Translations under genes and position numbers: made by a program | Notes under the pieces: model-generated | What the model saw: the letters and a program-made list of their open reading frames with translations, nothing else | What the model was told of the DNA's origin: nothing | Database searches by the model: none | Part shown: in pieces, positions 44,122-52,573 of the stretch | How positions within the stretch are numbered: position 1 is the stretch's first letter | Layout of the letters: every line of letters starts with the position of its first letter | NCBI GenBank assembly: GCA_030715195.1 | Contig: JAUYVI010000007.1 | Span: forward strand, 1 to 64,000 | Direction: 5' to 3' | Source: Dongia sedimenti | GTDB lineage: Bacteria; Pseudomonadota; Alphaproteobacteria; Dongiales; Dongiaceae | DNA: 64,000 nt

Positions 44122-45217
44122 CGCGATCGAGATCGACCTCTGCGCGGTCCGGTTCGAGGCGCAACCGGTGATCCTGCTGCGCCTGCACGGTATCGAGGTG
44201 CGCACCTTCCGCTATTCCACCGGCATCGCCGGGCTGACCGTCACGACGCCGGTCGGCGAAGTCACCGCTCTGCCGTTCAAGGGCCAGCAGGTCTGGCGCG
44301 CCGCATTCAACGGAAGACCGCTCACCATGCGCTCGATGTTCGACGAGCCGCAGCCGACGACGGACTATCTCGCGACCTATGGCGCCTTTCTGATCCATTG
44401 CGGCATCAGCGCGATGGGCGGACCGGGTCCGGAGGATAGCCATCCGCTGCACGGTGAAATGCCGAATGCGCGGTTCGAAACCGCGCGACTGCTGGCCGGC
44501 AGCGACGCCGGTGGTCCTTTCCTCACGCTGTCGGGTGAATGCACGCAGGCGCGGGCATTCAGTCATCACTACCGCTTCCAGTCGGCGATCACCCTGCGTC
44601 CGACGGCGACCCGTCTCGATGTCGCGGTGACCGTCGAGAATCTGCGTCCGGTGCCGCTGGAGCTGATGTATCTCGCGCATGTGAATTTCCGGCCGGTCGA
44701 TGACGGGCGGCTCCTCGACACCGTCTCCGATGATCGGGCCGGGATCGCCCTCCGCGCCGGCGCCCCCGCCGGACTGCAGATTCCGGAGACGCAGCGCCGC
44801 ATGATGGCGAACTGGGCCGCCGATCCGGCCCGCCACCGCCATCTCCTGCCGGGCAATCGGATCGATCCCGAGGCGGTGCTCTTCCTGGAGTGCCGGGCGG
44901 ATGCCGAGGGCTGGGCGCACGGCATGCAGCTGCATCCGGACGGGCAGGCCGACTTCATCAGCTATCGTGCCGCCGAGCTGCCTGTCGCCGTCCGCTGGAT
45001 CTCGCGGCTCGGCGACCAGGATGCGCTGGGACTGATCCTGCCGGCCACTGCCGGCGTGGATGGCTTCACGGCGGAAAAGGCGAAAGGTCGTGTCGTGAGT
45101 GTGCCGCCGGGCGGGAGTTATGCTTGTCGCTACCGCTGCGGTGCGCTCGATGCGGCCGGCGCGCGGTCCCTCGCGCGCCATATCGAATTGACCGGACGCG
45201 CGACGCCGGGCTCCTAG
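44114..45217 (+). CDS. DUF4432 / aldose 1-epimerase-like protein
   Basis: A 367-residue protein with the galactose-mutarotase-like fold. HPLHGEMPNARFET is the family's catalytic-histidine segment, and MYLAHVNFRP and the C-terminal PATAGVDGF follow the DUF4432 pattern. The substrate in such clusters is rarely known. It overlaps the amidohydrolase gene by eight bases. The presence of a sugar-type epimerase in an amine/amide cluster suggests a glycosylated or sugar-derived substrate. Confidence 0.78.
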   Translation: MSDAIEIDLCAVRFEAQPVILLRLHGIEVRTFRYSTGIAGLTVTTPVGEVTALPFKGQQVWRAAFNGRPLTMRSMFDEPQPTTDYLATYGAFLIHCGISAMGGPGPEDSHPLHGEMPNARFETARLLAGSDAGGPFLTLSGECTQARAFSHHYRFQSAITLRPTATRLDVAVTVENLRPVPLELMYLAHVNFRPVDDGRLLDTVSDDRAGIALRAGAPAGLQIPETQRRMMANWAADPARHRHLLPGNRIDPEAVLFLECRADAEGWAHGMQLHPDGQADFISYRAAELPVAVRWISRLGDQDALGLILPATAGVDGFTAEKAKGRVVSVPPGGSYACRYRCGALDAAGARSLARHIELTGRATPGS

Positions 45218-45240
45218 GATCGACGTTCAGGAAATTCATC

Positions 45241-46257
45241 ATGACCAAGACCACGGACAAGCGGCCGACCTCGGCCTTCACGGCGATCGACTTCGATCGT
45301 CCGGGCCGGCAGATCGGGCACGTCATGTTCCCGCATTCGCCTCATGAGGATGCCTGGGGCGTGACACCGGTGCCGATCGCCGTCATTGCAAACGGGACCG
45401 GTCCGACCGTGATCCTCGAGGGCGGCAATCACGGCGACGAATACGAAGGCCCGATCGTGATCGGCGAGCTCACGCGCGAGCTCGACCCCAAGGAGATCCA
45501 GGGCCGGTTGATCCTGATGCCGTCCAACAACGTTCATGCCGCCCGTGCGGCGCAACGGACCTCGCCGGTCGATGGCCTCAATTACAATCGCACATTTCCC
45601 GGAGATCCCTATGGCTCGATCACCGAGCAGATCTCGGCTTACATCACCGATTACATCTTTCCATTGGGGGACGCCTTCCTGGATCTGCATTCCGGCGGTT
45701 CGTCGCTCGATATCCTGCCGAGCGCCATCATCGAGCCGACCCTCGACGCGGCACTTGCCGCGCGCAACACGGCGGCCGCCCGAGCCTTCGATTCGCCGAA
45801 CACTGTCGTGATCGGCAATCTGGGCGACCCGCGCACCGCGACCGCCACCGCCTGTCGCGCCGGGCTGACGACGATCGGCACCGAGATGGGCGGCGGCGGC
45901 CGGGTTTCGATCGACGCGTTGGCGCTCTGCCGGCGGGGGGTGCGCAACGTGTTGGCGCATCTCGGGGTGATCGACCCAAAGCATCGCACGGTGGAAAACC
46001 CCGAGGGACGCACCTTCGAGCTCAAGGGAACCGCGGCCTATGTCTATGCCGGCACCGACGGCATCTTCGAGCCGTTTCACAAGCTCGGGGCGCGGGTTTC
46101 CGTCGGGCAGCCGGCCGGTCGCGTCCATGCCATCTGGAAACCAAGCGAGGCGCCTGAAGTGGTGCACTATGGTTGCGACGGCATCGTCTTTGCGCATCGG
46201 CAGCCCGGGCGGGTCGAGCCCGGCAATTGCTGCGCCGTCGTCGCGGCGCCGATATGA
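45241..46257 (+). CDS. Succinylglutamate desuccinylase/aspartoacylase-family deacylase (DoeB-like)
   Basis: A 338-residue zinc hydrolase. GGNHGDEYEGP carries the zinc His and Glu, DLHSGG the third ligand, and NRTFPG the substrate arginine. Closest characterised type by motif is N-acetyl-diaminobutyrate deacetylase of ectoine breakdown (DoeB/EutE). It removes an acyl group from an N-acyl amino acid. The next gene is a threonine-dehydratase-like PLP enzyme, as in ectoine clusters, but the ectoine hydrolase itself is absent. Confidence 0.88.
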   Translation: MTKTTDKRPTSAFTAIDFDRPGRQIGHVMFPHSPHEDAWGVTPVPIAVIANGTGPTVILEGGNHGDEYEGPIVIGELTRELDPKEIQGRLILMPSNNVHAARAAQRTSPVDGLNYNRTFPGDPYGSITEQISAYITDYIFPLGDAFLDLHSGGSSLDILPSAIIEPTLDAALAARNTAAARAFDSPNTVVIGNLGDPRTATATACRAGLTTIGTEMGGGGRVSIDALALCRRGVRNVLAHLGVIDPKHRTVENPEGRTFELKGTAAYVYAGTDGIFEPFHKLGARVSVGQPAGRVHAIWKPSEAPEVVHYGCDGIVFAHRQPGRVEPGNCCAVVAAPI

Positions 46258-46270
46258 TCGGGCCGGTCCG

Positions 46271-47215
46271 ATGATCACCCTGGCCGATGTCACCGCCGCG
46301 CGTTCGCGCATCGCCCCTTATACCCGCCGGACACCCGTCATGGCGGCAACCGCCATGCGCGATCCGCTGCCATTCGAGGCCGAGCTGGTCCTGAAGCTGG
46401 AGCTGTTCCAGGTGACCGGCTCGTTCAAGGCCCGCGGCGCCATGAATCGCTATCTGGCGGATCGCGCCGGCATTCCGCCGGCCGGCATCGTCACCGCTTC
46501 CGGCGGCAATCACGGCCTCGCCGTCGCGCGCACCGCCCATGCGGCGGGAGCGCGCGCCACGATCTTCGTGCCGAGCGCCGTGCGGCCGGAGAAGGTCGAG
46601 AAGATGCGCGGCTGGAATGCCGAGGTCCGGATCGTCGGCGACGAATGGAGCGTGTCGAACGAGGCCGCGCTTGCCTTCGCCGCGGAAACCGGCGCCAGCT
46701 ATTTCCATCCCTTCGCCGACCCTCTGGTCGTGGCGGGGCAGGGCACGCTCGGTCTTGAGATCCTGGAACAGATCGACGGGCTCGACGCCTTGGTGGTCGC
46801 GATCGGCGGGGGTGGGCTGATTTCCGGCCTCGCCACCGCGATCAAGGCGCAACGCCCGGATGTCCGGATCATCGGCGTGGAACCCGAGGGCTCGCCCACC
46901 CTGGCGGCCTCGCTGCAGGCGGGGCGCAAGATACGCCTCGATGCAGTGACGTCGCGCGTCGCCACCATGTCCTGTCGCGAGACCGACGAGCGCATCTTCC
47001 GGATCGTGCAGCAGGCCGTGGACGAGGTGGTGTTGGTGTCCGACGACGATATGCTTCATGCGAGCCGCTGGCTCTGGTCGGAGTTCGGCATCGCCGCCGA
47101 TCTCTCCGGCGCCGCCTCGATCGCCGCCCTGCGACGCTGGCCGGATCGCGTGCGTGGGGCGAAGCGGGTCTGCGCGCTGGTCTGCGGCGCGGGCCCCGAC
47201 GGGATCGGAGGCTGA
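46271..47215 (+). CDS. PLP-dependent threonine ammonia-lyase-like enzyme (EutB-like)
   Basis: A 314-residue fold-type II PLP enzyme. Lys53 in TGSFKARGA forms the Schiff base, SGGNHG binds the substrate carboxylate and GGGGLISG the cofactor phosphate. The regulatory ACT domain of biosynthetic threonine deaminase is absent, so it is catabolic: a dehydratase, ammonia-lyase or racemase on a hydroxy- or diamino acid. It starts 14 bases after the DoeB-like gene. Confidence 0.9.
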   Translation: MITLADVTAARSRIAPYTRRTPVMAATAMRDPLPFEAELVLKLELFQVTGSFKARGAMNRYLADRAGIPPAGIVTASGGNHGLAVARTAHAAGARATIFVPSAVRPEKVEKMRGWNAEVRIVGDEWSVSNEAALAFAAETGASYFHPFADPLVVAGQGTLGLEILEQIDGLDALVVAIGGGGLISGLATAIKAQRPDVRIIGVEPEGSPTLAASLQAGRKIRLDAVTSRVATMSCRETDERIFRIVQQAVDEVVLVSDDDMLHASRWLWSEFGIAADLSGAASIAALRRWPDRVRGAKRVCALVCGAGPDGIGG

Positions 47216-47217
47216 TT

Positions 47218-48195
47218 GTGGCCGAAGCATCCGCGCCGTTGCGCATCCTGGTGGCGGGGGCCGGCCTGTTCGGCCGCGAGCATCTGGACCGGTTGATCAA
47301 ACGCGACGACGTGCGGATCGCCGGTATCGCCGATCCGAACCCGGCGGCGTGCGACCTGGCACGGGCGCGCTACCGGGTCGCGGATCTCTTCACCGATCCT
47401 CTCGAGATGATCGCGCGCGTCCCGGCCGATGGCGTGATCGTCGCGACGCCGTCTTCGACTCATGTCGAGATCGCGCTGCGGGCCATCGGGCACGGCAGGG
47501 CGGTGTTGCTGGAAAAGCCGGTCGCCCCCAGCGCCGACTTGGCGCTACGCATCGCCGAGACCGCGGAGAGCGCCGGCGTGATGGTTCTTCCGGGCCATGT
47601 GCTGCGGCACGACCGGAACCATCAGCGCCTGGTGGAGATCGTAAAGTCGGGCGGGGTCGGCAGCCCGCTCTACGTGAACGCACGCCGCTACCGCGATGAC
47701 AGCCACGTCGCTCGTTACAGCGACATCGACCCGGTGCTGATGACCCTCATCCATGACATCGACCTGGCGCTCTGGGTGGCCGGGGCGCCGTTTCGCGCGG
47801 CTCGGGCCTGGCGTAACCCAGCCGTTGGCTTCCGCTCGATGACCGCGACCACATGCATCACGACCACCGGGGTGATCTGCGATCTGCGCACCGCCTGGAC
47901 TTTCGCGGCGGGCGATCTCCCCGCCGATCGGCTCGAGGTGGTCGGCGATCGGGGCAGCGTCGAGCTCGAAGTGGGCCGTACGCTCCATCACTATGCCGAG
48001 GGCAACTGCCGGGGGCTCGATCTGGTCGCCCCGGACGATGCACTGGCCAACGAGCTGGATCACTTCCTGGGCTGCCTGCGCGATCCACAGCGGAAGCCGG
48101 CATTGACGCTGCGCGATGCGGCCGCCGGCCTGAATCTGGCCGGCGGCCTGCTGCGATCTCTGGAATCAGGGGGCACGCAGGAGGTGATGGCGTGA
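47218..48195 (+). CDS. Gfo/Idh/MocA-family oxidoreductase
   Basis: A 325-residue NAD(P)-dependent dehydrogenase with VAGAGLFGREH cofactor loop, VIVATPSSTH and the diagnostic EKPVAPS. GTG start after ATCGGAGG, two bases downstream of the PLP enzyme. Members act mostly on sugars, inositols or imino acids. Its stop overlaps the next start (GTGA). Confidence 0.9.
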   Translation: MAEASAPLRILVAGAGLFGREHLDRLIKRDDVRIAGIADPNPAACDLARARYRVADLFTDPLEMIARVPADGVIVATPSSTHVEIALRAIGHGRAVLLEKPVAPSADLALRIAETAESAGVMVLPGHVLRHDRNHQRLVEIVKSGGVGSPLYVNARRYRDDSHVARYSDIDPVLMTLIHDIDLALWVAGAPFRAARAWRNPAVGFRSMTATTCITTTGVICDLRTAWTFAAGDLPADRLEVVGDRGSVELEVGRTLHHYAEGNCRGLDLVAPDDALANELDHFLGCLRDPQRKPALTLRDAAAGLNLAGGLLRSLESGGTQEVMA

Positions 48196-49022
48196 GGCTG
48201 GCGGACGCACATATGCACCTGTTCCAGGATGGCTACCGTCGCGAGGGGCATCGCTCTTTGTTCGGGCGCGGCGAGTTCGAGGCTTACTGTGCGCTCCGTG
48301 CGAACCACGGCATCGCGCTCGCTTTGGCGATCGGTTACGAGGCCGACGGCATCGATCCTCAGAACAACGCTTACTTGCGACGCTTGGCGGCGGATAACGA
48401 CTGGTTGCGGACCCTGGCCTATGTCGAGCCGGAGTCTGCCGCCGGGCCGGATGCGATCCGCGCGCTGATGCAACAGGGGCACAGCGGCTTGGCGCTGTAC
48501 GCCACCGACGTCGATCGGGCGCGGACCTTGCTGTCCTGGCCCCGGGCGGCGTGGGATGTGCTGCGCGAGCGCGGAGCTCTGGTCTCTCTTAAGGCGCGCC
48601 CCGAGGGGATTGCAGTGCTGGAGGCCCTGGTCCGCAGCCTCCCCGAGGTGCGCTTCCTCTTTTCGCATCTGGGCTTGCCGGGGGCTCTGCCGGCGACGGG
48701 GGACGAGGCGACGCTGCAGGCCCGCTTGGCGCCGCTGTTGCGGCTGGCCGATGCCGGCAACGTCTTCGTGAAGCTCTCCGGCCTCTATGCGACGAGCGAT
48801 CCGGCCCATGCCTATCCTCACGCCGGTGGCGCGCGCTTGGTGAAATCAATCCTCGAGGCTTTCGGCCCCGCGCGCTGTGTCTGGGGCTCGGATTTCGCGC
48901 CGGCGCTGGAATTCGTCTCCTTCGCACAGGCCGTCGATGTCCCCGGTCTCGACGGACTCACCTCCGCCGAACGTGCGAACGTCTTCTCCGGCAACCTGGT
49001 CTCGCTGTTGGGACGATGCTGA
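48192..49022 (+). CDS. Amidohydrolase-2 family (TIM-barrel metal-dependent) hydrolase
   Basis: A 276-residue protein with the N-terminal metal motif DAHMHLF, histidine in FLFSHLGLPG and late aspartate in WGSDFAPAL. Family members are lactonases and non-hydrolytic decarboxylases. The GTG start overlaps the Gfo/Idh stop; the long upstream frame is a shadow. A dehydrogenase followed by such a lactonase would fit oxidation of a cyclic sugar-like compound and ring opening (inference). Confidence 0.85.
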   Translation: MRLADAHMHLFQDGYRREGHRSLFGRGEFEAYCALRANHGIALALAIGYEADGIDPQNNAYLRRLAADNDWLRTLAYVEPESAAGPDAIRALMQQGHSGLALYATDVDRARTLLSWPRAAWDVLRERGALVSLKARPEGIAVLEALVRSLPEVRFLFSHLGLPGALPATGDEATLQARLAPLLRLADAGNVFVKLSGLYATSDPAHAYPHAGGARLVKSILEAFGPARCVWGSDFAPALEFVSFAQAVDVPGLDGLTSAERANVFSGNLVSLLGRC

Positions 49023-49067
49023 CCGGAGCCGCGCCGCCGATCTGCCGGAGCTAACAAGCGACGGTAT

Positions 49068-49106
49068 CCTCGTCTACTATCGATCTGAACACCGATCGTG
49101 ACGAGG
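49068..49106 (+). promoter_or_regulatory. Nested hairpin covering the NADAR gene ribosome-binding region
   Basis: CCTCGTC (49068-49074) pairs with GACGAGG (49100-49106), and inside it CGATC (49081-49085) pairs with GATCG (49094-49098). The outer right arm includes part of the GAGGGA ribosome-binding sequence just before the ATG at 49112, so folding could lower translation. Confidence 0.4.
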
Positions 49107-49111
49107 GACGA

Positions 49112-49624
49112 ATGGACAACGAGATCCGCTTCTTCGATCCGCGCAACGAAACCCATAGTGGGCTGAGCAATCTCTTCGAACGGCCGATCGAACTCGACGG
49201 GATCCCCTATCTGACCGCCGAGCACGCCTATCAGGCGGCGAAGGCGCGCGATCCGCAGATACGCGCCTGGTTGATGGCCGCACCCACGCCAGAGCTTTCC
49301 GCGATCGTCGGCGATTCGCTGACGGCGGAACAGACCGTGCCGGGATGGAACGACCGCCACGTCGATCTGATGTCGCGCATCCTGCGCGCCAAATACGATC
49401 AGCACGCCGATCTCCAGGCGCTGCTGCTTTCGACCGGCGACGCGAAGCTGGTCGAGTGGGCGCCGGAGGATGGCGCGGTCGCGCGCTTCTGGGGCGAGTT
49501 CCAGGGCCGAGGCGAGAACACGCTCGGCAAGATGCTCATGGGCCTGCGCGCCGTCTACCGACACGCCGACCGGCAAGGCGAGCCAGGCGACCAGGCGCTG
49601 CCTAAGCCAGGAAGCGGTCCTTGA
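49112..49624 (+). CDS. NADAR-family (YbiA-like) N-glycosidase
   Basis: A 170-residue protein of the YbiA/DUF1768 group: the family starts with IRFFDP and SGLSNLFERPIEL, then AEHAYQAAKA and, near the end, FWGEFQGRGENTLGKMLMGLR. Members cleave N-glycosidic bonds, of riboflavin-pathway intermediates or ADP-ribosylated targets. It is not an obvious part of the transport modules on either side. Its last 23 bases overlap the end of the convergent FAD oxidoreductase gene. Confidence 0.9.
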   Translation: MDNEIRFFDPRNETHSGLSNLFERPIELDGIPYLTAEHAYQAAKARDPQIRAWLMAAPTPELSAIVGDSLTAEQTVPGWNDRHVDLMSRILRAKYDQHADLQALLLSTGDAKLVEWAPEDGAVARFWGEFQGRGENTLGKMLMGLRAVYRHADRQGEPGDQALPKPGSGP

Positions 49625-50903
49625 ACTTGTAGTACATCAGCGTCGGCGCCAGGAACCACGGCTTGCCATAGTAGAGGGGCCGGGTCTGGAATTTGTGGTT
49701 CTGGAAGATGCTGCGCCCGTCGGCACGCTGCATGATCTGGTTGGCGAGCTTGTGTCCGAGATATGTGGCCAGCGGGACGCCGTTGCCGCAATACCCCATG
49801 GCGAAGTGAATGCCGTCATGGACGCCGATATGCGGCAGATGATCGAAGGTGAACGCAACGAAACCCATCCAGGAATGGGTGATCTTGACGCTCCGCAGTT
49901 CCGGGAAGACGCGGCTCATGGCCGCGTGGAGGCGCGGCGCGCTGACGCGCGGATCGGTCTCATAGAGGGCGACTCGGCCGCCGAACAGGATGCGCTTTCC
50001 GTCCGGCGAGGGCCGGTAGTAGTAGACGACCCGCCGGGTCTCGTTCATCTGATATCCGTTCGGGCAGAGCCGTTCCATCTGGCCCGGTGCCAGCGCTTCG
50101 GTGGCGATGATGTAGCTGCCGATCGGGATGATGCGCCGGCGCCACCAGGGCGTCGCGGTCCCGGTGTAGCCATTGGTCGCCACGACGACGTCCCGGGTCG
50201 CGACCGGACCGCGCGGCGTAGTCACCGTGAATCGGCCGGCGCTGCCCTCTATGCCGGTCGCGGGTGTCTGCCCGAACACCCGGACGCCGGCCTGTCTTAC
50301 CCGGTCCATCAGGCCCTGGTGATAGAGCTTGGGATCGAGGCCGCCGCAATTCGGATAGACCAGCGCGCCATGAAAGGCGTCGGTCCCGACCTCGCGGCGC
50401 ACGTCCTTCTTCTCGACCACGCGGATCTCCTCGAACTCGCGGGGCTCGCTGTCGGCCATAGCGCGGAGACGATCGAAGGAACGCGGTGTGTGGGCGCCGA
50501 CGAAATGCCCGCGGCGGACGAAGCGGCAGTCGATGCCCTCGCGTTCGATGAGATCGGTGGTGAACTTGTAGGCGTCATGCCCCTCTTTCTTGAGGGCATA
50601 CGCCTCATCCTTACCGAATGCCGCCGAGAGATCGGCGTAGGAATTGCGGATCCCGGGGCCAAGATGGCCGCCGTTGCGTGTGCTGCAACCAAAGCCCGGC
50701 CGATCCGTTTCGAGCACGGCCACATCGCGTCCGGCGCGGGCCAGGGTCAGAGCGGCGGAAAGGCCGGTAAAGCCCGAACCGATAACGACGACATCCGCCT
50801 TGCTGGGAAGGGCGGCCGGCGCGACCGGCGGCTCGGCGTGGCCGTCCCACCAATAAGGCATCGCCTTGAAGTTGCTGGCGAATAAACCGTCGCTCATAGT
50901 CAT
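49602..50903 (-). CDS. FAD-dependent oxidoreductase, PuuB/OrdL-like
   Basis: A 433-residue DAO-family flavoprotein. An N-terminal tail with MPYWWDG precedes the FAD loop VIGSGFTGLSAALTLARAG; STRNGGHLGPG and the C-terminal FAFTFDHLPHIG, GYCGNGV segments match gamma-glutamylputrescine oxidase and related amine oxidases. AAGGAG precedes the ATG at 50903. It follows the second Pot-type importer on the same strand and probably oxidises the imported amine or its derivative. Confidence 0.88.
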   Translation of the reverse strand: MTMSDGLFASNFKAMPYWWDGHAEPPVAPAALPSKADVVVIGSGFTGLSAALTLARAGRDVAVLETDRPGFGCSTRNGGHLGPGIRNSYADLSAAFGKDEAYALKKEGHDAYKFTTDLIEREGIDCRFVRRGHFVGAHTPRSFDRLRAMADSEPREFEEIRVVEKKDVRREVGTDAFHGALVYPNCGGLDPKLYHQGLMDRVRQAGVRVFGQTPATGIEGSAGRFTVTTPRGPVATRDVVVATNGYTGTATPWWRRRIIPIGSYIIATEALAPGQMERLCPNGYQMNETRRVVYYYRPSPDGKRILFGGRVALYETDPRVSAPRLHAAMSRVFPELRSVKITHSWMGFVAFTFDHLPHIGVHDGIHFAMGYCGNGVPLATYLGHKLANQIMQRADGRSIFQNHKFQTRPLYYGKPWFLAPTLMYYKFKDRFLA

Positions 50904-50933
50904 GGTGCTCCTTGAGGGTCTTGAGCCGATTGG

Positions 50934-51740
50934 CTAGATGTTTTCTTCGCGCCGCCGGTTGTCGCGCTGTACGGCGAGCATGAAGACGCCGACGGCAATG
51001 ACCGAGACGACAATCAGCAAGGTTGAAATGGCGGCGATGGTCGGGTCGACCTGATCGCGGAGCGCGAGGAACATCTTTCGCGTCAGGACGGTGTTGTCGC
51101 CGCCGGCGATGAACAGGCTGACGACGACCTCATCGAGCGATGTCACGAACGCAAAGATCGCCCCGGCGAACAGCGAAAGCCGAATCTGCGGCAGCATGAC
51201 GTCGAAGATTGCGCGAAAGCGCGAGGCGCCGAGGCTGCGGGCCGCCTGGTCGAGGCTGAAATCGAATCGCTTGAGGCCGGCGGAGACAGTCGTCACCACA
51301 AATGGCACGGCAAGGGCGGTGTGCGCGAGAACGATGCCGAGGAAGGAATCGACGATGCGCAGGCGGATATAGATGAAGAAGACGCCGATCGCGAGCAGGA
51401 TGACGGGTACGACCTGCGGCAGAAGCAGGAAGCCGAACAGCACGGCCGCGGCCTTGCCGCGCATGTTGCGGATCGCGAAGGCGGAAAGAAATCCGATCGG
51501 CGTTGCCAGCAGCACAGTGCAGGATGCCGCGAGCAACGAGGTCCGCGTCGCCGCCATCCATTCCGCGGCGTCGAAATAGGAGTGGTACCAGCGCAAGGAC
51601 CAGACCTGCGGCGGGAACTGGAGATAGTTGGAGTCCGAGAAGCTCATCGGGATGACGACGAACACCGGAGCCAGCAGGAAGAGAACCACCAGTATCGCGA
51701 AGGGGGTCAGCCAGAGATTGCCGATGGCCGGGCGTCTCAT
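50934..51740 (-). CDS. PotC-type ABC permease (second Pot-type importer)
   Basis: A 268-residue permease, six membrane segments, EAA loop QAARSLGASRFRAIFDVMLPQIRLS and FVTSLDEVVVSLFIAG. ATG at 51740 overlaps the PotB-type stop; the longer upstream frame is a shadow of that gene. Confidence 0.92.
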   Translation of the reverse strand: MRRPAIGNLWLTPFAILVVLFLLAPVFVVIPMSFSDSNYLQFPPQVWSLRWYHSYFDAAEWMAATRTSLLAASCTVLLATPIGFLSAFAIRNMRGKAAAVLFGFLLLPQVVPVILLAIGVFFIYIRLRIVDSFLGIVLAHTALAVPFVVTTVSAGLKRFDFSLDQAARSLGASRFRAIFDVMLPQIRLSLFAGAIFAFVTSLDEVVVSLFIAGGDNTVLTRKMFLALRDQVDPTIAAISTLLIVVSVIAVGVFMLAVQRDNRRREENI

Positions 51741-52573
51741 TGTGCGCCGAGCCTCGCTCCGAGCCTGCTCGCGCCGAACAGCAGTACGCCGACGATGACG
51801 AGCAGCACCACGCCGAGCGCGCTGGCGGCGCCCCAATCGCTGTAGTTCGTGATATTCTCCTGGATCTTCATCGAAATCACGGTCACGTTGCCGCCGCCCA
51901 GGAGCTGCGGGGTGACGTAAAAGCCGAGGCAAAGCACGAAGGTGAGCAGGCTGCCGGCGAAGAGTCCCGGCCCGGACAGCGGCACGAAGATCTGCCAGAA
52001 CGCGTTGGTCCGGCTGGCGCCCAGGCCGCGCGCGGCGCGCACCAGATCCATGTCGATCTGCTTCATCGCGGAGTAGAGCGGAAATATGAAGAAGGGCAGC
52101 ATGATATGGATCATACCGACGCTGGTGCCGAGGAAGCTGTTGGAGAGCCGGAGCGGCCGCTCGATCAGTCCGAGATCCTGCAGCCATCCGTTCACGATAC
52201 CGTTGCGCTGCAGGATCACCATCCAGGCATAGGTGCGCACGAGCAGCGATGTCCAGAACGGGATGGCGACGCAGCCGAGGAGGAATGTGGCGGCGATCCG
52301 CGAGCGGGTGTTGATATAGTAGGCGGTGGGATAGCCGATGACGATCACCACCAGCGTCACGATTGCACTGAGCTGCAACGTTCGCAGGATGATCGCCTGG
52401 TAGCTGGAATTCTCGATCATGCGCGTGTAGTTGGCGAGTGATATCTCCCCGCCGGCGATGAAGGACAGGCCGCCGAGCCACAGAAAGGGCAGGACCACGA
52501 ACGAGACCAGCGCGATGCCGGGAGCGGCAAGCGGCCAGATGCGAACGCCGTGGGACTTGCCTGCGATTGCCAT
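51737..52573 (-). CDS. PotB-type ABC permease (second Pot-type importer)
   Basis: A 278-residue permease with six membrane segments and the coupling loop RAARGLGASRTNAFWQIFVPLSGPG. ATG at 52573 overlaps the ATPase stop (TGATG); a GTG three bases upstream is the alternative. Confidence 0.9.
   Translation of the reverse strand: MAIAGKSHGVRIWPLAAPGIALVSFVVLPFLWLGGLSFIAGGEISLANYTRMIENSSYQAIILRTLQLSAIVTLVVIVIGYPTAYYINTRSRIAATFLLGCVAIPFWTSLLVRTYAWMVILQRNGIVNGWLQDLGLIERPLRLSNSFLGTSVGMIHIMLPFFIFPLYSAMKQIDMDLVRAARGLGASRTNAFWQIFVPLSGPGLFAGSLLTFVLCLGFYVTPQLLGGGNVTVISMKIQENITNYSDWGAASALGVVLLVIVGVLLFGASRLGARLGAQ

Noticed and set aside
45241-47215. Ectoine degradation cluster
   Set aside because: Only the DoeB-like and EutB-like genes are present; the hydrolase, EutC and ectoine importer genes are absent.
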